Origin: Paramacrobiotus metropolitanus
Lineage: Eukaryota; Tardigrada; Eutardigrada; Parachela; Macrobiotidae
Length of the DNA stretch: 64,000 nt
Direction: 5' to 3'
NCBI RefSeq assembly: GCF_019649055.1
Contig: NW_026570263.1
Span: 558,001-622,000 of the forward strand
Positions 1 through 9,702 of this stretch are shown here, piece by piece (the first letter of the stretch is position 1; each line of letters starts with the position of its first letter). A model generated the notes under the pieces. That model was not told the DNA's origin and searched no databases. It worked only from the letters and a program-made list of their open reading frames with translations. The translations under genes were made by a program, and so were the position numbers.

Positions 1-159
1 CACCGTTTTCCGCACTTTTAATCCATTCCGCTCCGTTGAGCAATTTCGCGCATCCGTAATGCGACTTTCATCACAATCCGCTTTGAGAATCGGGTGCGTA
101 TCAAGTACGACTTAGAAATACTGCTTCATCTTTGGAATATGGTGCGTATCAATTGTACG

Positions 160-400
160 ACTTCAAAATGAGATCCAATAAAGGTCATGGAGGGACGTCA
201 ATGAAGACAAGCGTAGTTCGCTTCCTCCCTAGTAAAGGTCATCCTTTGTTGAGATGATCCGTTGAGATGTGCGACTCGTTTTGGGTTAATGGTCCCAAAG
301 GTCATGCGACTTGAATTCCGATACGGTGACTCTATTGGGCAATTGATGATCCCAAAGGTCATCCCACTCGTCAAAACTTCTGTTAAAGGTCATGGAGGAA
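160..400. repeat. AAAGGTCA cluster in 3' UTR of copy 1
   Basis: Five copies of AAAGGTCAT lie on the plus strand at about 183, 234, 297, 354 and 385, antisense to the element. They alternate with phrases such as 'ccctggtaaaggtcat' and 'atggtcccaaaggtcat'. Copy 2 keeps four of them at about 46032-46190. This is the opposite orientation from most copies inside the coding regions. Confidence 0.8.
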
Positions 401-507
401 CTTAGCCGATTTTCTGCGGCTTCAAGCACTTCTTTGCTTGCCCCCCTGGTAAAATTTGCAGTTTGACCTTTCCGTCGCACATCCAACTTCAATATGCCTC
501 GAGCGGC

Positions 508-959
508 CAGAGTGCCGGCAAGTTTACCGTAGCATCTCTGATGGTGCCGGCTAGTTACCGCATTAAATTTACCCCATGAAATTTCCACATTTAATCTTTT
601 ACTCTTGTTCGCCGCCTGTGGCCAATGTTAATACGAGAAATCCGGCTCGATTACCGTAGTTTTTCTCGTTTCACCTTTAACACTGAATCGCTTAAGAAGA
701 GTGCCGGCGCAGTTTACCGTAACAACTCTAATGAGGCCGACTGATTGCCGCATTAAGTTAACCTCATCAATATTCCACCTGTTGTCTTTCTCTTTTTCGC
801 CGCTTGTGGCCCCGTTTCGTATTCAAGAGATCCGGCTTGATTACCGTTGTTTCTCTTGTGCATTTATAACACTGAGTCGCTTAGAGAGGAGAGCCGGCTA
901 ACTGCCGTAACTACTCCCCTTGGGGCCGGCTTTATAGACCGAATCAATTTCAACCCCAA
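508..959 (-). repeat. Tandem covarying hairpin array in 3' UTR (copy 1)
   Basis: Eight stem-loops follow one another. Each has a variable outer stem around a constant core CCGG(C/A/T)-N4/6-(T)(T/G)(A/C)CCG, whose CGG and CCG can pair internally. The outer stems are CAGAG/CTCTG (508-540), ATGG/CCAT (541-577), CGAGAAA/TTTCTCG (634-668), AGAGT/ACTCT (698-729), ATGAGG/CCTCAT (731-767), CAAGAGA/TCTCTTG (824-858), GGAG/CTCC (888-917) and TTGGGG/CCCCAA (920-959). Hairpins come as an adjacent pair plus a single one per roughly 190-bp unit, with a shared spacer containing CGCCGC(C/T)TGTGGCC. Complementary stems with unrelated sequences indicate selection for RNA structure. Function unknown. Confidence 0.85.
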
Positions 960-1145
960 TAGATACTCCACATGATTTCTTTTAGGCAATTCTGTGCTAT
1001 AAACGCTGCAAACAACAAATACACAAATACAGTTTATGTTAACATGTCACGTGTCACGTCCTTTATACAACACCATTTTCATCTTTGTGACGTACCGACA
1101 AATGCCGTAGACGTCCTTTTAATAGTGTGATCCTAAAGGTCAACA

Positions 1146-3887
1146 CTATTCCATTTCATTTGAATCGCCCTCGCCATCTCTCGGCGGGCGTTTCTTAGCG
1201 CTTTCCGGTTGGTTTCGGTCGGAAGTTCGGTCAACTGGTTCCGTCGAGTCAACTTCCATGACCTTTGTCGGGTCAACTTCGCGCTGGCCACGACCTTTCC
1301 CTTGGCGACTGCGCTTAACCGCCTCTAGTCGATGGCGCGCATCATTTTCTTCCAGTCGCAGCCTTCGATTATCAGGGTCATCTGCCAATCGACGCTGCAC
1401 GTCGGCGAGATTATCCCGCAGCTGTTGGTTTCGTATGCCGCGTCGTCCCATCTGGTTAGGCGCACGGTCTGGACGACGGTCACTTTTCTTCACTAAGAAT
1501 TCATCAATGTAAGTTTCGATTCCGTCCACCGGTTCGACGTAGTCGCTTCCCAGAGAATCTTTAATCTTATTAATCCTTTCTTCTACTTGGGATGCGTGGC
1601 GCTGTGTCAAGTTGCCCTTTTCCATCCGTGTCTTACATTTCTTCAGCGCCTTCCGAGCCGTATGCGCTATGCTGATATGTTCCATCGGTTGTCCCAGCTT
1701 GGCGACATGAGCTCGGAAGAACGGTGGAATGTCGTCCTTCATGGTATTAGACACCAATTGATTCTGTGTCTTGTAATGTGCCAGTCTCGCAGCAAAGACC
1801 TTTTGCCCCATCCTTTTTGCGGCATAGTCCTTAGGATCCACCTGTAGTCCTATCGATGCCCTTGCTGCAAGCAACTTGAAAGCTGGATTCACATGTCGCA
1901 AGACAAACTGAGCCACATATTCTTGTCGTTCGGGATAGTCTCTGTAATAGAACTGTGTCATCCCGATTGGGTCAGTTGTATCCAGCGGTACATCCAATAA
2001 ACTCAAATCCACCAGGCTGTGTAGCCCATTCCGTCGGATAGGGAGATAACAATCCCGTACTGAATCGCGGTGGATGAATAACTGACGGAAATGTCCTTGT
2101 TCCACTCCTTGTTTAATCTCTCTCGCATAACCCGAGTCAAGTAGGAATTGGCTCAACTGTCTCAGAATTGTGCCAATTTTGTTGGCTTCAACCGAATCCG
2201 GCTCAAGTCCAAAGTATCGACAAATTTTGACCGTTTGTTCATCAATATCAGTCGTCTTATATTCCATATCGATACTTTCAGGACGTCGGTTGTCAAATCT
2301 GGAGTTCTGTCGCTGATCAGCCCGGCGATGATTATCCGGTTCTCGTTGACCTTCTGGTTCACGTTGTTCTCCTGACTCAGGCTGCAACGGTTCGTTACTC
2401 GCCGGTTGTTCCGGTTGGAGGTCACTATCCAGAATTACATTTCGTCGGTGAGTCACATTCTCTTGAGACGTGGTTTCGACAACTGAGCCAGTGCCTTCCA
2501 TCGCGTCATCTTCTTGTACGGCGCTCACAATTGGATCCACAACGTGAACCACTGACTCCACCCGCTGATACTTTGGAGGTGAATCTTCCCGTTCAGTGCT
2601 TGATGACCTTTTGCTTGCGCCCGAGTCAAAGGTCGCATAAAATGCGGCTCTCTGTTGCCATCTTTTATCCTGTGGGTCAGGCGTTCGATTTCGCGTATGT
2701 TCACGTCTTTTATCCCATGACCTTTCGGGTGTTGACATCCTGACGTTACGATTCCGGAATGCGACTCCCATCGGCACCTGATGCCCTTGCTTTTCAGGCT
2801 CTGTACGGAATGTCTCCGCACGCCGTTTTTCTTCACGTCCTCTCGTCGCCGCCAAAATCTTTGCCGTATCGATTTTCCTTTGAATACTCATTTCTGTAAC
2901 TTCGTCTCCATGGCGCACCCATCCTCTTCCGCCACGGTAATCTCTGTCATGAGAGCGTTCGCGTGACCTTTCGTTGCGGTAGTCACGTGTCCTCTCACGA
3001 GAGTGTTCGCGTGACCTTTCCCTCTGTCGTTCCGAAGTTCGCTCATATTCACGTGAATGTCCGCGTGACCTTTCTTTATGCGGAGGCGATCGTGGCCGTA
3101 TGAAGCCTTCATCCCGTTTGAAGCTTCTGAGTGCTTGCAGTACATCGCTTTCGGTTCGGCGAGATCTACGTAGGTCATCCATACGTCTTTCGACTTCCTT
3201 CTTTATGTAAGGTGCCGGCGCGAACCCGTCTTGAAGTCGTTTCTTCTCCCGCAACAGCATTTTGAATACCTCGTCTGACATAGCAGCTGGATCTTTCGTT
3301 AACGTTTCAATTTGAATGATAAGCGACTGTCGTACGAGTTGCATTTCATCTTCCTTAAGGCTGGCCATGCCCGTGGGTGCAGCTAAACCCGACGTACTGG
3401 GCAACGCCTCTCGTGCGGCCTGTTCACTTGCCCTCTTATTTTCCGCATTAATTTTCGCGCGGAGTTCGTCTTCCATTTGCTGAACTCGCATCTTCTCCTG
3501 GTCCTCTGCGAATTTCTTCCGATACGCGTCTGTATGTGGACACTTCAACGGCTCCAAGGTGTCATCCCAACCCGGTTCGTTGTTCCGGATCGCTTCCCGG
3601 TAGCGATCCTCGAGTAGCATTCGCTCTTCCACTGGGATGCTGCCGTAATTTCTTGCGCTTATCAGATTGCAAACGTCCAAGTTCCCACGTTTGGCTTCCA
3701 TGACCCCAACAAGCGTGACGGTATGTGGGTCTTCCAGCTTGTGAATACAAGTGTAGCAAGGGAATTTCTTGTCAACCTTTTTGTTGTTCCTTAAGCAGTC
3801 CGGACATTTCGGATTGTAGCCCGTAAACTGGTCGATGTCTGCCGCCGTTCCCGTACGTTTAGGAGTGGCTTGACCTTTCTGTGCCAT
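1146..3887 (-). CDS. Retrotransposon ORF3: zinc-ribbon and RS-rich protein, copy 1
   Basis: About 913 residues, using the Met at 3887 (sequence MAQKGQATPK), which matches the start in copy 2; an in-frame Met 10 codons upstream is less likely. Near residues 28-47 there is a C-X2-C-X12-C-X2-C zinc ribbon. Next come a charged helical stretch (about 110-260), an RS/RE-rich segment (about 270-340) full of RERS, HSRE and RTRE repeats, a polar disordered region, and a conserved C-terminal half. No signal peptide or membrane segment is visible, so it is not an envelope protein despite sitting where env would be. The RS segment is partly built from GAAAGGTCAC repeats read as E-R-S. I do not recognise the family. 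The frame is open, in contrast to pol in the same copy, which suggests the ORF is maintained. Confidence 0.8.
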   Translation of the reverse strand: MAQKGQATPKRTGTAADIDQFTGYNPKCPDCLRNNKKVDKKFPCYTCIHKLEDPHTVTLVGVMEAKRGNLDVCNLISARNYGSIPVEERMLLEDRYREAIRNNEPGWDDTLEPLKCPHTDAYRKKFAEDQEKMRVQQMEDELRAKINAENKRASEQAAREALPSTSGLAAPTGMASLKEDEMQLVRQSLIIQIETLTKDPAAMSDEVFKMLLREKKRLQDGFAPAPYIKKEVERRMDDLRRSRRTESDVLQALRSFKRDEGFIRPRSPPHKERSRGHSREYERTSERQRERSREHSRERTRDYRNERSRERSHDRDYRGGRGWVRHGDEVTEMSIQRKIDTAKILAATRGREEKRRAETFRTEPEKQGHQVPMGVAFRNRNVRMSTPERSWDKRREHTRNRTPDPQDKRWQQRAAFYATFDSGASKRSSSTEREDSPPKYQRVESVVHVVDPIVSAVQEDDAMEGTGSVVETTSQENVTHRRNVILDSDLQPEQPASNEPLQPESGEQREPEGQREPDNHRRADQRQNSRFDNRRPESIDMEYKTTDIDEQTVKICRYFGLEPDSVEANKIGTILRQLSQFLLDSGYAREIKQGVEQGHFRQLFIHRDSVRDCYLPIRRNGLHSLVDLSLLDVPLDTTDPIGMTQFYYRDYPERQEYVAQFVLRHVNPAFKLLAARASIGLQVDPKDYAAKRMGQKVFAARLAHYKTQNQLVSNTMKDDIPPFFRAHVAKLGQPMEHISIAHTARKALKKCKTRMEKGNLTQRHASQVEERINKIKDSLGSDYVEPVDGIETYIDEFLVKKSDRRPDRAPNQMGRRGIRNQQLRDNLADVQRRLADDPDNRRLRLEENDARHRLEAVKRSRQGKGRGQREVDPTKVMEVDSTEPVDRTSDRNQPESAKKRPPRDGEGDSNEME

Positions 3888-3917
3888 TTTTCGCTTCAAT
3901 CTGTAATTATAAAACAA

Positions 3918-4225
3918 TCCGTCATATTAACTTTTCCACGTTAATCCTTCCATTTCCTATCCATATCAAGGCTTTTCTATCATTTTTACGCCTATTCCGT
4001 TACTGAGCTGAGACTTTCCTAGCTCCTGCTGCCTTTTCTATCACTGTAACGTGGTGACCTTTCTCACGTTATCAGCACTTTCTGACTACTGTGACCTTTT
4101 CTATTAGTCCTAGTACTGCTTTCAGTTGACCTTTCGTAACACTTTTCGCTTTCGTTTTAAACTGTTTTATGCTTTTTCTGTAATATGCAGGGTTCATTAC
4201 TCGCTGCATATTACACTCGATTAGT
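3918..4225 (-). other. Spacer between pol and ORF3, copy 1
   Basis: 308 bp with no ORF. It holds three plus-strand TGACCTTT motifs (about 4050, 4090 and 4128) and is nearly identical to 49690-50010 in copy 2, more alike than the flanking coding regions. It may carry an ORF3 promoter, splice acceptor or translation signal, but no specific element is recognised. Confidence 0.6.
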
Positions 4226-6441
4226 TCACTCGGATTCTTTCGTCGATGGTTTATACGGCTTGAAATCGATTCGGCCATCTGGCTTAATATGAAGCACTTC
4301 GTCCGCGATCAAGGCTTCAACGGCATTCTTAATCCACTCTTTATCGCTTTCAATATTCAAATCTCCCAATTCGTAATTGACGGCCATGAAGTTTGAAAGG
4401 TCATTCCATGACGCTCCATTTGTACCGCCGATGGCGTCCAAAGCCACGTCTGTGATGGCTATCTTCCAAGCCTCCAATTCCATTTTCAATCTGGGCGTTC
4501 GTTCCTGACCCTGTTTCGGAAGGTAGTAGACGACTTTGTTGTCCTTGTTATATTTACATCCCAACTTTCCTTCTTTATAAGCTCGTTTCAAGACTCGTTC
4601 AGTCATGTTAAGTGACGACCTTCCGTTTGAATTTATTGCCACTTGTCTCTTCAGATCTGTACCAAGCATCTCTTTTTCTCGGATGATCTGGAGCGCGTTC
4701 TGGACTTCGTTCCATGTACGATTATTCACGTCCAATGCCGGCCCTAACATGTAATCTGTAGCCTTTGCCGGTGTACCGCTACTTTTCTGGGAGGATGTCG
4801 AGTCCGTTGGGTCAGCTGTCGCTGTCTCGTCGATCCTCAGCTTTGCCAATGATCCTGATGATGACCCCGCCGATTTTGGTTCGGCTGTCTTCTTCTCCTC
4901 CTGTGGCAAAGTCTCTTGACCTTTAAATCGCCGACCGACTTCGATCGTTCCTTCTCAAAGACGTCCTTTAATGGTATGAACAGTGATTTAGAAACACCTG
5001 GCGCGCCGAATCCGCTTCAGCTTCTGCCGCTGCCTTATCCATCGGGAGCACGACCTTTTCTTTCTCCCGTTTATCTGACGTCTCATGACCTTTCGGTTGA
5101 TCTTCTGCGGTAGTTCCCGATGTTTCTTGACCTTTCGACTGTTCACCTTTTTCTGTCGCAGGTCTAGAAGGAGCCGTTGTTGTAGTATCGTCATCACTTC
5201 CCGATTCCGAGTCCATTGGGCCTTTTGTCTTCGATGAAACTGTGACCTTTTCCATATCCTGACTGTCGGACATATTACAGTGGATCTGTCTTTCCGGTGG
5301 TATTAGACCGACTCTCGTGTATCGGATCGGGTGTCCTTTATTTGCGTTTGTCGTGGCAAGGACGTTCTGTTTAATCAACTTTGGCAATGCGCGTTCGGTT
5401 GCCGTGTCGATCTCCTTTATCATTCCATTTCCGTCGTTCCAAACTGCGTTGATATATTGGCTAATCCGATGGCTTGTCGATCCTAACGGGCTTGTCATCC
5501 CTGCGATTGCCCTTTCTACTCGCATTGGGACCGCTTCATTCGGAGTTGTCAGCGCTTTATCCGAACTGGCTGGTCTGAACAACTTGGCCTCATACGAGAA
5601 GCTGGGGTGCTTCTGTATAAGTTTTCCTGCGTTCCGCGCGAATTCCAATACGACGTCGAATTTTTGTTTGGTGAAGCTACGATGTTGTTTCTTCAAATAC
5701 GTCTTCAGGCCTGCTTTAAATTTGGATGTCACCGATGCTGTTCTTATTCGTGTGAAATTCTTTTCAGCTCCGTTGTACGCTCTGATGACTTCATCGACCG
5801 TGTTCAAATTATCATCATCGGGACCATCAAATTCTTCGTCTGAGGTGAAGTCCAGTTCACTCTCTCCATCTGGCTCAGTGTAATTAACCGTCGCTAATGC
5901 ATCGATTTTCGTGACTGTCTTGCCCTTCCCTTTTGTCTTAACGGGTTCGCTCTTTGCTTTTTCCCCTTTATCCAGAGCTTCCGCTAGGCTTCTTGGTTCA
6001 GTGGTTCTTGATCGTGTCGTTTTCGAGTCCGTATGTGACCTTGCACTGACCGTCGAAGTGCTTGGGAAGGCTCGCTTCCGATGCCTCCGATTCACGCGAC
6101 GTCTCCCGTTTCGCTTTTTCGCGAATCTGTTTATCCTTGCGCTCTTTTGGCGTGGATGCGGAGATGACAATGGGGACAGCTTGTTTCACCGCTATGACCT
6201 TTCCTTTGGGCTTTAACGGTTCTGACGTAGCCGAATTAATAACTTTCTTTGAAGTCGTAGGTGTCGATTTCTTTTTCTTCTGTTTGGCTTTCCGCTCGTT
6301 AATTGCTTTCGCTATATCACGGCCCAATTGTTCAGCTTTTGATTTGACCGCTTCTATCTCCTCTTCTCTCTTTTTTATGAGGTCATTCTCATTACCGGTA
6401 ACAGTGCGTGGTTCGAAAAAATTCGGGTCACGCTCTGACAT
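4226..6441 (-). CDS. Pol C-terminal extension, copy 1 (broken by frameshifts)
   Basis: Three overlapping frames (5998-6441, 4968-6170, 4226-4909) correspond to one continuous segment in copy 2, so this copy has at least two 1-bp indels (about 6000-6170 and near 4990). Order: a Lys/Glu-rich coiled region, an acidic ELDFTSDEEFDGPDDDN patch, a conserved helical domain (FTRIRTASVTSKFKAGL onward), a Ser/Asp-rich linker, and two C-terminal modules. Those modules start TWNEVQNAL and SWNDLSNFM and look like an internal duplication of a winged-helix fold (inference from the W-N-[ED]-[VL] start and the alternating helix pattern before a beta-like KVVYYL end). This lies downstream of integrase and is not a standard Ty3/gypsy domain. 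Function unknown. Confidence 0.7.
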
Positions 6442-6442
6442 C

Positions 6443-6811
6443 TCAGCGTCCGTACGCTGTTTCGAAAGGTCATCCTTATCTTCGGTAGCAGTGCGTGGTT
6501 CGAAAAAAGGATTGTTGCAGGTCCTTTTGGAAGTACGCTCTGGTACTTTAGAGAATCGGTTCGTTGTCTTGTTCCAGTGACCTTTCTGCCAAATTACCAG
6601 CCTCCGCGTTCAACTTGATTGTGACTGCTGTTTCGAAATCCTTATCCTCTTTCTTCTTTCTTCCTCTTTTCTTTGTAGATTTGTTTCTTTCCATTTCAGG
6701 TAGCGGAGGTGGTTCAAAGAAAGGTTCTTTTTGAGGAGGTATATTGCGCCCGGCTTATTCCACTTTTTCTTCCCTTTCAGTCGTAATGGCGGATGCCACG
6801 GCTTTAACCGA
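6443..6811 (-). pseudogene. Degraded pol segment between integrase and C-terminal extension
   Basis: Minus-strand reading gives a proline-rich start (EPFFEPPPLPEMERNK), a basic stretch (KKRGRKKKEDKDFETAVTI), then AEAGNLAERSLEQDNEPI, with stops and frame changes between the parts. A FEPR-containing motif recurs here, near 6420 and near 12400. These repeats are the only notable homology between the two flanks of the deletion carried by copy 2, which lacks this segment. Confidence 0.5.
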
Positions 6812-8981
6812 TCAATAAAGTGATTGGATGACCTCCGCTTCGTTTGTTCGCGGGAAGCTAAGAATTTTCCACACTTTATCGTACTTCGACTTGAACCGAC
6901 TGGTTTTCTTTCTTCCCCTGTTTAGTATCTTTTGGAAGTCGTATAAGTACCAAATCGCCCACTTTGAAATTCGGCTCCGATTTTTTCTTATTATAAATTT
7001 CCGCATTTTTCTCATATGCGTCTTTGATGTTGCATCTCGCCACTTCTTCGGCAAAGGTCAAGTTCTTTTTCATGGTCTCCACCCATTCGTCTGGAGTTCC
7101 GTAATCATCGGGTATATTCGTTTTTGTAACCACATCTTCCGGCATTGTCATTTCTCTGCCGTGTAGCATATAGTATGCTGAATATCCCGTTGTGGCGTGC
7201 ACGACTCTGTTCATCGCCGAAATAACATATGGGAGATACTTGTTAAACTTTCGCTCATTTCCCGCTTTTAGGTATTGCGCCAAGCCGTCAGCAATCGTCT
7301 GCATCTGTCTCTCCACTTGACCTTGACCTTCTGGGTGATACGCCGTTCCAAATGTGTGTTTAATTTTAAACACATTGGTGACCTTTGCCAATACTTCGGC
7401 TGTAAAGTGTCGTCCGCGATCCGTATGCAGGATGTGCGGTGCTCCGTGTACCAATATCACGTGCTTCACGAACACTTTAGCGAATTCTTTAGCCGTTGCT
7501 GTTTTCATCGGTACCGCGATCACGTATTTCGTCAGTTGGTCGATAAATACCGCTATGTACTTGTATCCACGTTTCTTCGTCGGTAACAAAGGTCCTTTCA
7601 AGTCAGCATATACTCGGAAGAACGGATGTCCCACTTTAATCTCTTGCAATTTTCCGGGTGGACATTTCCTCGGTGTTTTACGGAACTGACATCCTTGACA
7701 GGCGAGTATGTAATTCTTCACGTCTGTACTCATTCGATCCCAATAATATCGGAGTCTGATCGCTGATAATGTCTTTTCAAATCCCAAATGGCCTGCTGCT
7801 TTCTCATCATGCAATGCGTGGATTATCGCTCTTCGCATTGACAACGGTACGACATATGACCTTTCAAGTTTTCCATTTTTATCTTTTACTCGGTACAATA
7901 TGCCGTTCCACAACTGGTAATGCACTTCGAATTTCGATCTTGTTTCAGCGTCTGGTAGATGTTCCAGTTCATCTATAATCATTGCCAGGTGAGGATCCTT
8001 CAATTGTTTGTTTCGCAATTGTAGATTGGAGTCATCCTCCTCTTCTTCGTCGCCTTGCAGGTTGACGATACGAACTGTGGCCGTACCTAGTTCGTTCCAG
8101 TCTCTGATGACCTTGCAGCGCGGTAACGGTTTGTACCTCTTTTTCGCCTGTTTTGGGAATCTCAACAGTTTGATTGGGCATTCGTTCAACGCTTGTGCCA
8201 CTTTGTCCGTTTCCCAAAGGTCATCTCTATTCTCCGCTCTATCATCAAGTCCCGTGACCTTTCCATTCTGCATTTGAGAGTCCGCGTCAAGTCCGGTGAC
8301 CTTTAAGTCACTAACGGCGGGCAACCAGCTTCTCACTCGGTTCACTTTTGCTTCGTTTTCAGCCGACTCGTTCGCCGTAGCTGAAGTGACCTTTAATCGT
8401 TTCTCCCTCTGTTCCACCATCTGCAGGAACAGCTGTCCAACTTCAATTGCCGGTTCCTTCGTATCAAACTCCTTCTTGTAATCTTCGAAATTCGGAATCT
8501 CATCAAATTCTTCTTCGTGACACGTCGGGCCTTCAATTGGCGCTCTTGATAACGCGTCCGCGTTGTCACAATATTTTCCCGGTTTGTATTCGATTTTAAA
8601 TTGGTGACCTTGTAATGCCATTGCCCATATTGTCAAGCGTGGATTCATTCCAACTTTATTCGTTTCTGACCTAAACAAATTGGTGAGCGCCTGATGATCC
8701 GTCCTTACGGTGAATTCAGCATAATCAATGTACGGCTTGAATTTTCTGACAGCAAACACGACTGCCAGACATTCCCATTCTGTTACACCGTAATTCTTCT
8801 CCGCTCCATGTAGGACACGACTGGCGTACGCGATCGGATGTCCATCTTGTGACAGTACGGCTCCGATTCCCTCTTTGCTCGCGTCGCATTCAATAACGGT
8901 CGGTTTCGCGGGGTCAAACTTTGCCAGTACTGGACCTTCACACAACAACTTCTTCAAACTATTGAACTCTTCTTCATGCAC
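6812..8981 (-). CDS. Pol: RNase H and integrase, copy 1
   Basis: RNase H opens the segment: CDASKEGIGAVLSQ carries the first Asp, TEWECLAVVFAV the Glu and TDHQAL the next Asp. Integrase follows, with an HHCC zinc-binding start (HDEKAAGHLGF ... CQGC) and a catalytic triad of Asp in YADLKGPL (about residue 460), Asp in HTDRGRHF (about 517) and Glu in GQVERQ (about 554). The C-terminal module has NFKVGDLVLIRLPKDTKQGKK. A 1-bp frameshift near 6910 moves the end to another frame finishing at EAEVIQSLY. The N-terminal junction with RT near 8978 is also frameshifted. Domain order is typical Ty3/gypsy. Confidence 0.9.
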
Positions 8982-9702
8982 TGCAGTCCAGTCCTTTTTT
9001 CACGTGTTTATCTTGTCTCAGCAACTCATACAAGTGGCAAGTCTTCTGTGCGTATCCCATTATGAACTTGCGATAATAATTCGCCAGTCCAAGGAATGAC
9101 CTTAACTGCCTTTCTGTTTGAGGCCGTTTGAACTCTGAGACCGCGGTGACCTTTTCCGGGTCCATACGAATTCCGTCCTCGCTGAGTATATGACCCAGAA
9201 ATCCCATTTGTCTCATTCCAAATTCGCATTTCGTTGGCTTAATCGTGAATCCCGCTTCCACCAGACTCATTAAAACATTTCGCAGATTCTGCATGAAAAT
9301 TTCCCAAGTTTTTCCGGCGAAGATCACGTCGTCGATATACCCGAAAACGCAACCCTTTCTTTTCGCTTTCGAAAGTACTTTATCCATACACAATTGAAAC
9401 GTTGCTGGTCCGTTGCATACGCCAAATGGCATTCTTTTAAATCGGTACATTCCATCTTGTGTTACAAAGGTCGTCTTGTTGATTGACGCTGGATCCATTG
9501 GGATCTGCCAGAATCCACTTTGTAAGTCCATTTTTCCGTAATATTTGTTGCCTGCGCACGCGTCGAGCAACTCATCCGGATTTGGTAACGGGTAATTATT
9601 CTTTCTCGTTAGCTTGTTAAGCATGATGTAATTGACGCAAAATCTTGTTCCCATTGTTCCGTCGCCATTTTTCTTTACTGCCAATACGACTGGAAACTCC
9701 AC
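8974..9702 (-). CDS. Pol: reverse transcriptase core, copy 1
   Basis: Contains RFCVNYIMLNKLT, YPLPNPDELLDA, KMDLQSGFWQIP (first catalytic Asp), FKRMPFGVCNGPATFQ and the YIDDV active-site motif near residue 120, followed by GFLGHILSEDGIRMDP and SFLGLANYYRKFI (thumb/connection). These are the ordered RT motifs of Ty3/gypsy elements. The N-terminal part lies in the neighbouring frame (9675-13733) and the C-terminal junction is frameshifted, so RT is split across three frames here. Confidence 0.92.
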   Translation of the reverse strand: MEFPVVLAVKKNGDGTMGTRFCVNYIMLNKLTRKNNYPLPNPDELLDACAGNKYYGKMDLQSGFWQIPMDPASINKTTFVTQDGMYRFKRMPFGVCNGPATFQLCMDKVLSKAKRKGCVFGYIDDVIFAGKTWEIFMQNLRNVLMSLVEAGFTIKPTKCEFGMRQMGFLGHILSEDGIRMDPEKVTAVSEFKRPQTERQLRSFLGLANYYRKFIMGYAQKTCHLYELLRQDKHVKKGLDCSA

